The notes beneath the pieces were generated by a model that was not told the origin of the DNA, ran no database searches, and saw nothing but the letters and a program-made list of their open reading frames with translations. Of a DNA stretch of 64,000 bases, positions 8,536 through 16,681 are shown piece after piece. Origin of the DNA: Cyanobium sp. Cruz CV13-4-11. GTDB lineage: Bacteria > Cyanobacteriota > Cyanobacteriia > PCC-6307 > Cyanobiaceae. Numbering within the stretch: position 1 is the first letter of the stretch; every line of letters starts with the position of its first letter. Location: the NCBI RefSeq assembly GCF_024346055.1, contig NZ_JAGQCH010000003.1, positions 142,277 to 206,276 on the forward strand. Reading direction: 5' to 3'. The translations under genes and the position numbers were made by a program.

Positions 8536-9510
8536 TCAGCCCGTCGGCAGCCGCTCCAGCCAGCTCAGCACCACGCCATGGAAGGCGTCGGGGGTCTCAT
8601 CGTGGGGACAGTGGCCGCAGGAAGGCACCACGTGCAGGTCGAGGTCCGCGCGTAACCGCAGGCACTGCTGGGAGACCTCCACCGGCACCAGCCGGTCCTG
8701 GGCGCCCCAGATCAGCAGGGTGGGCCGACCCCGCTGTTGCAGCAAGGCGACGGCGGTGGCACGGAACGGCCGCAGGGCCATGCCGATACTCATGGCCCGC
8801 AGGGCCCGCACCGCCCCGGGGCGTCGGGCGGGCCGGGCGATCAGCCGACGCAGCTCCTGGTCGCCGATCACCGGGTGGCGGTAGGCCGACTGAATGCCCA
8901 GGTCGAGCAGGGGGGAATGGGCCAGCAGCGGGACGACCAGCTCCAGGGGCAGGAGCCGCAGCAGGCCGTGGATCACCCCCCGCTTCAGTCGCCGTCGCCA
9001 GGGGGGGCGGCGCGGGGGGCGGCGCCCGGCCATCAGCAGGCTGGGATCGGGCAGGGGTGCCGCCACCACGGCCCGCACCCACAGCGGGGCGTAGACGCTG
9101 CAGGTCAGGGCCACCAGGCCGCCGAGGGAATGGCCCACCAGCACGGCAGGCCCCTGGACCACCTCCGCCAGGAAGGCCTGCACCTGCCTCGACCACAGGC
9201 GGTTGTCGAGGGCCTGGTGGCGGTCCAGCCCCGGCTGGCTGGAGGCACCGAAGCCGATCAGGTCGAGGCCGTAGACGCACCATCCCGCCGCCGCCAGGGG
9301 GCCGGCATTGCGGCGCCAGTGGCCGCTGGCGGCCCCGAAGCCGTGCAACAGCACCAGCGCCGGCCCGTCAGGGGGGCCCAGGCGGCGCCAGTGGCAGCCG
9401 TGGCCGCGCCAGTCCCACCGGGCGTGGTCCCCCCAGTCGGCTCCCTGCTGCGGTGCGGCCTCCCCGGGGGCAGGCTGGGGGTCGGCGGACGACACCGATG
9501 GTTGCGGCAA
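8536..9510 (-). CDS. Alpha/beta-hydrolase fold protein
   Basis: This 324-residue single-domain alpha/beta hydrolase has an oxyanion-hole motif [12 protein letters not shown] (about residues 54-65), the nucleophile elbow GHSLGG with Ser128, the acid in WGAQDRLVP and the catalytic His in [10 protein letters not shown] cap-like insert is rich in Pro and Arg. It resembles the haloperoxidase-like hydrolases common in cyanobacteria, some annotated near pigment metabolism, but the substrate is unknown. It is divergent from the tRNA methylase gene with only 10 bases between the chosen starts. Confidence 0.85.
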   Translation of the reverse strand: MPQPSVSSADPQPAPGEAAPQQGADWGDHARWDWRGHGCHWRRLGPPDGPALVLLHGFGAASGHWRRNAGPLAAAGWCVYGLDLIGFGASSQPGLDRHQALDNRLWSRQVQAFLAEVVQGPAVLVGHSLGGLVALTCSVYAPLWVRAVVAAPLPDPSLLMAGRRPPRRPPWRRRLKRGVIHGLLRLLPLELVVPLLAHSPLLDLGIQSAYRHPVIGDQELRRLIARPARRPGAVRALRAMSIGMALRPFRATAVALLQQRGRPTLLIWGAQDRLVPVEVSQQCLRLRADLDLHVVPSCGHCPHDETPDAFHGVVLSWLERLPTG

Positions 9511-9520
9511 GGACCCGGAC

Positions 9521-10690
9521 TTGAGCGAACCCCCTCACTATTGCGAAGGTGCGGCCCTGGTGGAGACCGGTGACGGCTTCTTCCGACCCGCCTCCAGGCC
9601 GGCCAGGGACTCCGGTGTGCTGCTGGCGCGGACCTTGGCCGCCGCCGGCCCGGATCGGCCCGTGCGGGTCCTTGATGGCCTGGCGGGCTGCGGCATCCGG
9701 GCCCTCCGCTACGGCCTGGAGGGCGGCGCCACGGCGGTGTGGGCCAACGACGCCGACCCGGACCGCCTGCCCCTGCTGGAGCGGAACCTCGCCCGGTTGC
9801 CCGTGGCCGTGGAGCGGCAGATGAGCACCAGCACGGCCCAGCAACTGCTGGCCGGTTGCCTGGTGGAGGGGCGCCGCTTCGAGCTGGTGGACCTGGATGC
9901 CTTCGGCTGTCCGGCCGCCCTGGTTCCCCTGGCCCTGGAGGCGGTGGCCTTCGGCGGCGTGCTCTACCTGGCCAGCACCGACGGCCGCTCGGCCACGGGC
10001 CATGACCGCCGCGCCGCCGTGCGCCGTTTCGGTGCCGCCGCCCGGGCCCACCCCGCCAGCTGGGAGATCGCCCTGCGCCTGCAGCTGGGGCTGCTGGCCC
10101 GAACCGCCTGGGCGATGGGGCGGGGGCTCACCCCCCTGCTGAGCTTCAGCGAAGGGCGGGCGTTCCGCACGGCCGTGCGACTGGCGCGGCATCCCGCCGC
10201 TGGGGAGGAGGCCCAGCTGGGCCTGGTGGCCCACTGCCATGGTTGCGGCGATCAGCAGGTGCAGAGCCTGTTGCGGCTTGGCCGCTGGCGCCCCTGCACC
10301 TGCCCTGGGGCTGCCTCGGGCGAGGGGCCGGCCCTGGCGGTCAGCGGCCCGCTCTGGATCGGCCCCCTCCAGGATCCCGGCACGCTGGCGGCGATGCTGC
10401 AGCAGGCCGAGGAGGGGGGTGGTGCCCACCTGGACCGGCCGGGCCGACGACTTTTGCAGCGGCTCCAGGACGATCCGGCCGTGACACCCCGCTGCTGGCC
10501 CGTGGATGCGATTGGCCGCCACCTGGGCCAGGGGCCCCCGCCGCTGGCCCAGCTGGTGGCGGCACTGAGGGCGGAGGGGTTCGCAACGGCGGCCAGCGGC
10601 GTGATGGCCGGCCAGTTGCGCAGCGAGGCCCCCTGGCCGGTGATCGTGGCCACGGCCCGGGGGCTGGTGGCCACGAAGGCTGCTAGATAG
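9521..10690 (+). CDS. trm1: Trm1-like tRNA guanine-N2 methyltransferase
   Basis: SAM-dependent methylation of guanosine N2 in tRNA (position 26, and 27 in some homologues). This family is common in archaea and eukaryotes but occurs in only a few bacteria, including cyanobacteria and Aquifex. The SAM motif is [13 protein letters not shown] (residues 52-64). The catalytic motif is DLDAFGCP (124-131), a variant of D-x-D-P-F-G-S/T-P. A Cys-rich zinc-like segment follows (CHGCG, later CTCPG). I chose the TTG at 9521 (389 residues) because longer readings run into the divergent hydrolase gene. The downstream petM starts 26 bases after the stop. Confidence 0.88.
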   Translation: MSEPPHYCEGAALVETGDGFFRPASRPARDSGVLLARTLAAAGPDRPVRVLDGLAGCGIRALRYGLEGGATAVWANDADPDRLPLLERNLARLPVAVERQMSTSTAQQLLAGCLVEGRRFELVDLDAFGCPAALVPLALEAVAFGGVLYLASTDGRSATGHDRRAAVRRFGAAARAHPASWEIALRLQLGLLARTAWAMGRGLTPLLSFSEGRAFRTAVRLARHPAAGEEAQLGLVAHCHGCGDQQVQSLLRLGRWRPCTCPGAASGEGPALAVSGPLWIGPLQDPGTLAAMLQQAEEGGGAHLDRPGRRLLQRLQDDPAVTPRCWPVDAIGRHLGQGPPPLAQLVAALRAEGFATAASGVMAGQLRSEAPWPVIVATARGLVATKAAR

Positions 10691-10716
10691 GTAGCCCGTT
10701 TCCCTCTGTCCGGGCC

Positions 10717-10815
10717 ATGGCCTCTGAAATCTTCGGCACCGCCGCCATCTTCTGGGTGCTGATCCCCGTCGGGCTTGCGGGCGGCGCCCTGCTGCTCAAG
10801 CTCCTGAACGACTGA
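10717..10815 (+). CDS. petM: Cytochrome b6f complex subunit 7
   Basis: PetM is a 32-residue single-helix subunit of the thylakoid cytochrome b6f complex. The reading frame begins [17 protein letters not shown], continues with a Gly/Ala/Leu-rich membrane segment and ends in a short charged tail KLLND. This matches the family over its full length. The gene is very short and easily missed. It lies between the tRNA methylase and ycf39 on the same strand. Confidence 0.96.
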   Translation: MASEIFGTAAIFWVLIPVGLAGGALLLKLLND

Positions 10816-10887
10816 GCGCCGGAGCCCCGGCTCCGCGCTGGGGCCGGACGCACCTTTAGGCTCAGCCCGCTTCCTTTGCAGGGGTCC

Positions 10888-11850
10888 ATGAAGGTTCTGG
10901 TTGTCGGTGGAACAGGAACCCTCGGTCGCCAGATCGCCCGCCGTGCCCTTGATGCTGGACACACCGTCCGCTGCATGGTGCGCTCGCCCCGCAAGGCCGC
11001 CTTCCTGCAGGAATGGGGCTGTGATCTCACCCGCGGTGACCTGCTGGAGCCCGCCAGCCTCGATTACGCCCTGGAGGGGCAGGAGGCCGTGATCGATGCC
11101 GCCACGGCCCGGGCCACCGATGGCGGCAGTGCCTACGAGATCGACTGGGACGGCAAGCAGAACCTCTTCGCCGCCTGTCGGCGGGTCGGTCTGGGGAGGT
11201 TGGTGTTCGTGTCGCTGCTGGATGCGGCCAAGCACCGGTCCGTGCCGCTGATGGACATCAAGGCCTGCACCGAGGCGTGGCTTGAAGCGTCCGACCTCGA
11301 CTACACGATCCTGCGTGGTGTCGCCTTCATGCAGGGGCTGATCAGCCAGTTCGCGATTCCCGTGCTGGAGAGCCAGACCGTCTGGGTGAGCGGAGCACCG
11401 ACGCCGATCGCCTACATGAACACCCAGGACGTGGCCCGTTTCGCCGTGGCGGCCCTGGAGCGGCCCGAAACGATCCGGCGGGCGTTCCCGGTGGTGGGTC
11501 CCCGGGCCTGGATCACCGGGGAGATCACCCAACTCTGCGAGCGCTACAGCGGCCGCGAAGCCCGGGTGTTTCGGGTGCCGCCGGTCCTGTTGCGGCTGAT
11601 GCAGTCGGCCACGGGATTTTTCGAGGCCAGCCTCAACGTCGCCGAACGGCTTGCGTTCGCTGAGGTGGTGGGCGGCGGCGAGCCCCTCACCGCGCCCATG
11701 GAGGCCAGCTATGCCGCCTTCGGCCTGGATCCAGCCGAAACCACCCTTCTCGAGGATTACCTCAAGGAGTACTACGACACGATCCTGCGGCGTCTGCGGG
11801 AGATGGAGTCCGACCTCGACAAGGAAGCCAAGAAGAAGCTGCCGTTCTGA
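10888..11850 (+). CDS. ycf39: Ycf39/HCF244-type photosystem II assembly factor
   Basis: Atypical SDR-fold protein that with Hlips assists chlorophyll insertion and D1/D2 module assembly. The 320-residue reading starts with a Rossmann motif GGTGTLGRQIARRAL and has the atypical features of the family (VSLLDAAKHRSVPLMDIK, then YTILRGVAFMQGL). The C-terminus is helical and charged. The ATG at 10888 has an upstream GGGG stretch. An alternative TTG at 10876 would add four residues. Proximity to petM and the photosystem genes fits its role. Confidence 0.95.
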   Translation: MKVLVVGGTGTLGRQIARRALDAGHTVRCMVRSPRKAAFLQEWGCDLTRGDLLEPASLDYALEGQEAVIDAATARATDGGSAYEIDWDGKQNLFAACRRVGLGRLVFVSLLDAAKHRSVPLMDIKACTEAWLEASDLDYTILRGVAFMQGLISQFAIPVLESQTVWVSGAPTPIAYMNTQDVARFAVAALERPETIRRAFPVVGPRAWITGEITQLCERYSGREARVFRVPPVLLRLMQSATGFFEASLNVAERLAFAEVVGGGEPLTAPMEASYAAFGLDPAETTLLEDYLKEYYDTILRRLREMESDLDKEAKKKLPF

Positions 11851-11901
11851 GCGCCAAGACGCGACAGTTCGTGTGTACTATTGCAGCGTTTGGCGACGGC
11901 C

Positions 11902-12117
11902 ATGGCGATTTCCCAGATCAAGAACCTGCAGCGGCGTCTGGCCAACCTGGAGGAGGAGGCGATCGCCGAGCTCACACGCGCCTGCGGCCATGAGCTCTGG
12001 GCCTCCCTGGGCTTCGATGCCTTCGACAGCCTGGAGGATCCCGACCGACGCGCCCGGGCGAACTATTACTACGGTCAGCTCCAGACGGTCAGGGAACTGA
12101 AAGACGCCCTGGTCTGA
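11902..12117 (+). CDS. Conserved small helical protein, unknown function
   Basis: This 71-residue protein is mostly helical: a heptad-like start (ISQIKNLQRRLANLEEEAIA), then a Phe/Asp-rich middle and a C-terminus with YYYGQLQTVRELK. I do not recognise a named family. The composition matches the surrounding genes. The ATG at 11902 was preferred over a TTG at 11881. Its last 29 bases overlap the 3' end of the convergent pseudouridine synthase gene. Confidence 0.75.
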   Translation: MAISQIKNLQRRLANLEEEAIAELTRACGHELWASLGFDAFDSLEDPDRRARANYYYGQLQTVRELKDALV

Positions 12118-12706
12118 GCAGCGCCGCCAGGCGTTGGCGCTCGATGGGGCTCACGGCGCGCCAGGTGCCGGGGGCCAGGCCCACCAGATCCAGGGGCGGG
12201 CCGCCGTCCATCAGGTCGATTGCCGTACGCAGCAGGCGCAGGGTGGGCAGCCCCACCGCCGCGGTCATGCGCCGCACCTGGCGGTTCCGCCCCTCGCGCA
12301 ACTCCAGTTCCAGCCAGTCGGTGGGCACCCGCAGCCGGTGGCGGATCGGCGGATCCCTTTCAGACAGGGCGGGGTCCGCCACGGCCCGGGCCCGGGCCGG
12401 CAGGGTGCGTCGCCCCTGGACCATCACCCCCTGCCGGAGGCTGTCGAGGGCCGGCGGGGTGATCACACCTTCCACCTGCACCAGATACCGGCGCCAATGG
12501 CCCTGGGCCGGGTCGGTGAGCCTCGCTTGAAGCCGCCCATCGTCGGTGAGCACCAGCAGTCCCTCGCTGTCCGCATCCAGGCGGCCGGCGGCGTAGACGC
12601 CCGGTTGATTGACCAGATCGGCCAGGGTGCCCCATGGGCTGCCCGGTTCCGGGGTGAACTGGCTGAGCACCCCGTAGGGCTTATGGAGCAGCAGGGTCGT
12701 CGTCAC
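12089..12706 (-). CDS. RluE/RsuA-type pseudouridine synthase
   Basis: RsuA-family enzyme of 205 residues, closest in layout to RluE because it lacks an N-terminal S4 domain. KPYGVLSQF opens the catalytic domain, GRLDADSEGLLVLT holds the catalytic Asp, and REGRNRQVRRM is the conserved RNA-contact motif. It isomerises a uridine in rRNA, probably 23S. GTG start at 12704-12706. Its 3' end overlaps the convergent small gene. Confidence 0.9.
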   Translation of the reverse strand: MTTTLLLHKPYGVLSQFTPEPGSPWGTLADLVNQPGVYAAGRLDADSEGLLVLTDDGRLQARLTDPAQGHWRRYLVQVEGVITPPALDSLRQGVMVQGRRTLPARARAVADPALSERDPPIRHRLRVPTDWLELELREGRNRQVRRMTAAVGLPTLRLLRTAIDLMDGGPPLDLVGLAPGTWRAVSPIERQRLAALLRPGRLSVP

Positions 12707-12719
12707 TGCTCCGGCAGGG

Positions 12720-12809
12720 TCAGGCGCTTTCCCGGGCCCGCCAGAGGTTGACCACGCCGATCGAGATCAGCAGCAGGCCCAGATCCATCGAAATGGGAGG
12801 AAGGATCAT
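12720..12809 (-). CDS. Possible 29-residue single-helix membrane peptide
   Basis: A minus-strand frame from ATG 12807-12809 to TGA at 12720-12722 encodes a short leader (MILPPIS), one hydrophobic helix (MDLGLLLISIGVVNLWR) and a charged tail. GGAG and AGGA upstream are plausible ribosome sites. It does not match PetN, PetL, PsbT, PsbM, PsaI or PsaM as I know them. It may be an unlisted small membrane protein or chance. It lies immediately upstream of the pseudouridine synthase on the same strand. Confidence 0.4.
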   Translation of the reverse strand: MILPPISMDLGLLLISIGVVNLWRARESA

Positions 12810-12941
12810 GGGGTGGGGCCAGGGGCGCTCTTTCGGCTGACCCTATCGCTCCTGTCTTGCCACCGTGTGACGGGCTTGGGAGCGGGCACGGCCGGCGCTT
12901 AAGCTGAAACTCTGTTGTTTTCCTCAAGCCAGCCTTCCCGC

Positions 12942-13211
12942 ATGATCGAAACGTCCGGTGTGATCGAAAAGGAGCAGGGCAACGGGTTCTACCTCGTCAC
13001 CCTCGAGCAGCCTGCCGGTCACCAATGCCTCTGCCGGGCGGCGGGCAAGCTGACCAAGTTCCGGATCAAGCTGCTGGCTGGGGACAAGGTGCTGGTGGAG
13101 ATCAGCCCCTACGACCTGACCCGGGGCCGCATCACCTACCGGGAGCGCAATGCCGGAGCCACCGGACCGAGGCCGGGGGGCAACCGTCCCGGTGGGCCCA
13201 GGCGCCGCTGA
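12942..13211 (+). CDS. infA: Translation initiation factor IF-1-like protein (divergent paralogue)
   Basis: This 89-residue S1/OB-fold protein is IF-1-like: it starts MIETSGVIEKEQGNGFYLV, and ISPYDLTRGRITYRERN matches the IF-1 C-terminal signature closely. The middle is divergent (a GHQCLCRAAGKLTKFRIKL segment with two Cys where classic IF-1 has a G-x-NVLAHISGK-type strand), and the tail is rich in Gly, Pro and Arg. It stands alone, not next to rpmJ/rpsM where the principal cyanobacterial infA usually lies. I infer a second IF-1-type gene with a possibly altered role. The ATG at 12942 was chosen to match the family N-terminus. Confidence 0.85.
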   Translation: MIETSGVIEKEQGNGFYLVTLEQPAGHQCLCRAAGKLTKFRIKLLAGDKVLVEISPYDLTRGRITYRERNAGATGPRPGGNRPGGPRRR

Positions 13212-13227
13212 GGCCGGCTCGAGCCGC

Positions 13228-13518
13228 TCAGATTTCCAGCAGGCCGTCGGTTTCCGGACGACGGCCGAGGTCCAGATCCCTCGGCACCATCAGAACGTTG
13301 GCCTGAAGCAGTTCGGGGTGGTCTTCCAGGGTGAGCAGCCACTCACGGAATTCCTCGTTGATGGCGTAGCTGTCTTCGAACAGTTCACGGCCATCAAGGG
13401 CAGCCCGGCGGGCCAGGGCCCAGCAGACCGCCACGGTCACACGACGATGGACAGCCGCATCCATGGGAGCATCAAAAGAAGCGTCCTGTTCGCTTGAATC
13501 GTCTCTTGGCCTGTCCAT
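13228..13518 (-). CDS. Conserved cyanobacterial protein of unknown function
   Basis: This 96-residue soluble protein has an acidic disordered start (DRPRDDSSEQDASFDAP), a helical core (VAVCWALARRAALDG, then INEEFREWLLTLEDHPELL) and a short tail. No membrane segment or catalytic motif is evident. I used ATG 13516-13518. The frame stays open further upstream to an ATG at 13626, but that extension is low-complexity and unlike a conserved start. Confidence 0.65.
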   Translation of the reverse strand: MDRPRDDSSEQDASFDAPMDAAVHRRVTVAVCWALARRAALDGRELFEDSYAINEEFREWLLTLEDHPELLQANVLMVPRDLDLGRRPETDGLLEI

Positions 13519-13638
13519 CGGGGTGATCTCGGTGGATGTCCTGGTGTGCCCACGTTGGCTGTTGGTGGACTCCTCGACGGTGTTGGTTGTCACATCGTTG
13601 CAGGAAAGCCAGCGGCGGCAAGCCAAGTGGGGGAGAAG

Positions 13639-15117
13639 TTAAGCCAATTGGCGTCGAATCAACGGCAACACGGGCCCGCTGACGCTGAGCATCCGCCCGG
13701 CGTCGTCCGCCAGGGCCTGCAGCGGCAGGCCTTGGCCGCTCCCCGGGGAGCCGCCCCCGCCGGGGGCCACCTCCGGGGGGCGTGGGCGGATCACGTAGGG
13801 CTCACTCACGGTCCAGCCCCTGGCGTAGCTGATCAGCAGGGGATCGGCCGGAGCGAACACGTAGGACGGCAGGCGCGGGATGGTTTCCTGACCGGAGCGA
13901 TCCCCGTCCATGCGCACGGCCCTGGTGATCGCCTGAACGAAGCGGCTGCGGGTGACCACGGTGGTCAGGTAGGCCACCACCCGTAGCCGGGGGGCATCGA
14001 AGCCTTCGGCGCACATGTCGATGCTCACCAGCCAGTCGGCCTCCCCGGCCTGGAACGCCGCCAGGCGCTGGGCCGCCTCCGGATCCTGGGAGTGCACCAG
14101 GTGCACCCGGTCCCCTTCCTTGGCCAGCAGGTCGGCGATGCTGCCGGCATGGCCGATGTCGCGGGCCACCACCAGGCCGCCGGCCCCCGGATGCTCCAGC
14201 CTTACCCGCTCCAGGCGTCGGCGGGCCTGGAGCAGCAGCCGCAGGGCGATCCCGCCCCGATCCCCGGGTCGGATGGCCCGGCGCAGGTTGCGGGCCCGCC
14301 AGCTCTCCCGCTGCTCCGCCGACAGGGGGGAGATCTCGCGGTCCCGCCCATCCTCCGGACGCCCGTGTTCGACCCAACCGTCCTGGAAGCGGAATTCCAG
14401 GGGCCGCACGTCACCGGCGGCGATCAGGGCCCGGGGCTCGACGCAGAGGTCCGGAATGATGCGCTCGGCCGGACCGTCCTGGTCGTGCATCCGGATCCGA
14501 CGGCCTGAACAGAAGCCCAGGTTGTCAGCGCGGAAGGGGGTGCCGGTGAGACCCAGCCGCAGCTGGGCGCCGCCGCTGAGGCTGCTGAAGGCGTGCCCCC
14601 AGGCCGTGGCCTTCGGTTCAAGAGGATCGAGGCCCAGGTGGTGCACCTCGTCGCCGATCGCGAGCCAGCGCCGGCCATGGAGATGGCCGACCAGTTCCTG
14701 CTCCAGGCGGCTTCGGTGCAGGGCGGCCGCCTGGTAGCTGAGCAGCAGGCCCTGGCCGGTCGCCGCCGGGGGCGCCCCCCCCGGGTCCCACTCCCGCAGC
14801 ACCAGGCCGAGGCGGGCGGCGGCGCCGATCCACTGGCGGCCGATGGCGCTGCGGTGGCAAAAAACCACGAACCGCTCCAGCCGTCCTTCCCGTTGCAACT
14901 GCTGGAAGGCGAGCAGGGCCCCCAGGGTCTTGCCGGCGCCGGGACCGGCGTGCAGGAGCACGTCCTGGCCCCCGGGGGTCGCCGCGACCAGCCGGGCCCG
15001 CAGCAGCTGGATCAGGCGCCGCTGCCAGGCCCGGGGCTCGGGGCCGCAGGGAGTCCCGGCGACGCCCCGCAAGCCGCCATCGCGGCCCAGACCCAGATCG
15101 AAGGACGGTGGCGCCAT
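13639..15117 (-). CDS. Superfamily 2 DEAD/DEAH-type helicase
   Basis: This 492-residue SF2 ATPase has Walker A GPGAGKT (residues 58-64), Walker B GDEVHH (155-160), motif III LTGTPFR (190-196) and the C-terminal motif VI region QAITRAVRMDGD. Thus both RecA-like lobes are present. A short lead region and a Pro-rich tail flank them. It resembles UvrB/ResIII-type helicases without a nuclease domain, so a role in DNA or RNA remodelling is likely but unspecified. Its start overlaps nothing and is divergent from pntA. Confidence 0.88.
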   Translation of the reverse strand: MAPPSFDLGLGRDGGLRGVAGTPCGPEPRAWQRRLIQLLRARLVAATPGGQDVLLHAGPGAGKTLGALLAFQQLQREGRLERFVVFCHRSAIGRQWIGAAARLGLVLREWDPGGAPPAATGQGLLLSYQAAALHRSRLEQELVGHLHGRRWLAIGDEVHHLGLDPLEPKATAWGHAFSSLSGGAQLRLGLTGTPFRADNLGFCSGRRIRMHDQDGPAERIIPDLCVEPRALIAAGDVRPLEFRFQDGWVEHGRPEDGRDREISPLSAEQRESWRARNLRRAIRPGDRGGIALRLLLQARRRLERVRLEHPGAGGLVVARDIGHAGSIADLLAKEGDRVHLVHSQDPEAAQRLAAFQAGEADWLVSIDMCAEGFDAPRLRVVAYLTTVVTRSRFVQAITRAVRMDGDRSGQETIPRLPSYVFAPADPLLISYARGWTVSEPYVIRPRPPEVAPGGGGSPGSGQGLPLQALADDAGRMLSVSGPVLPLIRRQLA

Positions 15118-15233
15118 GGGCCGATTCTGCTGGGCTGGCCAGGGCCCGGTGGGCGTGTCCGCACATTGGCGCCCGGTTGCTTGCCGTCACCGGCGGGGCT
15201 GTCTATTGCGGAAGGAGTGTGTGTGGCCCCGCG

Positions 15234-16391
15234 TTGGTCAAATTGCTGATTCCCAGGGAGACGGCTCCCGGAGAGCGGAGGGTCGCCGCGACCCCCGAAA
15301 CGGTCAGGCGCCTGGTGGTCAAGGGGGCGACCCTTCAGGTGGAGCGGGGGGCGGGCCAGGCGGCCGGCTTCCTCGACGCCGACTACGCCGCCGTGGGCGC
15401 CGAGCTGTGGGACGGGGACGCCGCGGCCTGGGGGGCGGTCGATGGGGTGCTCTGTGTGCAGCCCCCGCGGAGCGAGGATCTTGGCCGCCTGCGGGAGGAA
15501 GCCCTGCTGGTGGGCCTGCTGGCCCCCTACGGCGCCACCGCCCTGGTGGCGGCGCTCAATGGCCGGCGGGCCTCCGCCATCGCCCTTGAGCTGCTGCCGC
15601 GGATCACCCGGGCCCAGTCGATGGACGTTCTTTCCTCCCAGGCCAACATCGCCGGCTACAAGGCGGTGCTGCTGGCGGCCGCCGCCCTCGATCGCTACGT
15701 GCCGATGCTGATGACGGCGGCGGGCACGATCCAGCCCTCCAGGGTGCTGATCCTGGGTGCGGGCGTCGCTGGTCTTCAGGCACTGGCCACCGCCCGCCGC
15801 CTCGGCGGTGTGGTGTACGTCTCGGATGTGCGGCCGGCGGTGAAGGAGCAGGTGGAATCCCTCGGGGGCCGCTTCATCGACCCGCCGCAACTGGAGGAGG
15901 CCCCCGCCGAGGTGGGCGGCTACGCGCGCCAGGCCAGCGAAGCCTTCCTGGCGGCCCAGCGCCAGCAGCTGGCCGACCAGCTGGCCCTGGCCGACATGGT
16001 GATCTGCACCGCCCTGGTGCCCGGCCGGCCGGCACCCCGCCTGATCAGCGAAGAGATGCTCGATGGCATGCGGCCCGGAGCGGTGGTGGTGGATCTGGCC
16101 GTGGCCCAGGGGGGCAACTGCTTCGGCACGATCCCCGGGGCCACGGTGGAGCGCCGGGGCGTGCTGCTGATCGGGGCCGATGCCCTGCCCAGCACCGTTC
16201 CCAACCACGCCAGCGCCCTTTACGCCCGCAACATCGCCACCCTGGTTGAGCACGTGCTGGGCGAGGACGGCTTCCGGCTGGATCCGGAGGATCCGATCCT
16301 GGACGGCTGTCTGCTCACCTTTGCCGGCGCCTGCCGCCGCGACGACATCGTCGAGCCCGCCGGCCTGTCCCCCATCGGAGCCCGTTCATGA
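15234..16391 (+). CDS. pntA: NAD(P) transhydrogenase subunit alpha, part 1 (soluble NAD-binding)
   Basis: Domain I of the proton-translocating transhydrogenase, which binds NAD(H). KLLIPRETAPGERRVAATPE is the alanine-dehydrogenase-like start. ILGAGVAGLQALATARRLG is the dinucleotide fold and SDVRPAVKEQVESLGG follows. I chose the TTG at 15234 (385 residues), which gives the family N-terminus; AAGGAG lies upstream but somewhat far away. A GTG at 15219 is the alternative. The gene overlaps the next by an ATGA junction. The alpha subunit is split into two genes here, as in other cyanobacteria. Confidence 0.93.
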   Translation: MVKLLIPRETAPGERRVAATPETVRRLVVKGATLQVERGAGQAAGFLDADYAAVGAELWDGDAAAWGAVDGVLCVQPPRSEDLGRLREEALLVGLLAPYGATALVAALNGRRASAIALELLPRITRAQSMDVLSSQANIAGYKAVLLAAAALDRYVPMLMTAAGTIQPSRVLILGAGVAGLQALATARRLGGVVYVSDVRPAVKEQVESLGGRFIDPPQLEEAPAEVGGYARQASEAFLAAQRQQLADQLALADMVICTALVPGRPAPRLISEEMLDGMRPGAVVVDLAVAQGGNCFGTIPGATVERRGVLLIGADALPSTVPNHASALYARNIATLVEHVLGEDGFRLDPEDPILDGCLLTFAGACRRDDIVEPAGLSPIGARS

Positions 16392-16681
16392 GCCTTCTGA
16401 CGCAGTCCCTCTGGGTGCTCCTGCTGGGCAGCCTGCTGGGGCTGGAATTGATCGGCAAGGTGCCCCCCACCCTGCACACCCCCCTGATGTCGGGGGCCAA
16501 TGCCATCAGCGGCATCACCGTGCTGGCGTCCCTCACCCTCATCCAGCAGGCCGGAGACAACACGGCCCTGCTGGTGATCGGAGCCCTTTCCCTGGGTTTC
16601 GCCCTCTACAACGTGATCGGCGGCTTCCTGGTCACCGATCGCATGCTCGCCATGTTCCGCCGCAAGGGTGACAGCCGATGA
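16388..16681 (+). CDS. pntA2: NAD(P) transhydrogenase subunit alpha, part 2 (membrane)
   Basis: This 97-residue membrane part of the alpha subunit has three to four hydrophobic segments, HTPLMSGANAISGITVLASL (the conserved TM motif of the family) and NVIGGFLVTDRMLAMF at the end. It forms the proton channel domain II together with PntB. It overlaps pntA and pntB by 4 bases at each end, so the three genes form one tightly coupled unit. Confidence 0.95.
   Translation: MSLLTQSLWVLLLGSLLGLELIGKVPPTLHTPLMSGANAISGITVLASLTLIQQAGDNTALLVIGALSLGFALYNVIGGFLVTDRMLAMFRRKGDSR

Noticed and set aside
9308..9520. Upstream ATG giving a 71-residue longer Trm1
   Set aside because: The extension lies inside the divergent hydrolase gene and is unlike the family N-terminus. 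TTG 9521 is preferred.
13519..13626. N-terminal extension of the small protein at 13228-13518
   Set aside because: The extra residues are low-complexity Thr/Ser/Glu text with no clear ribosome site.
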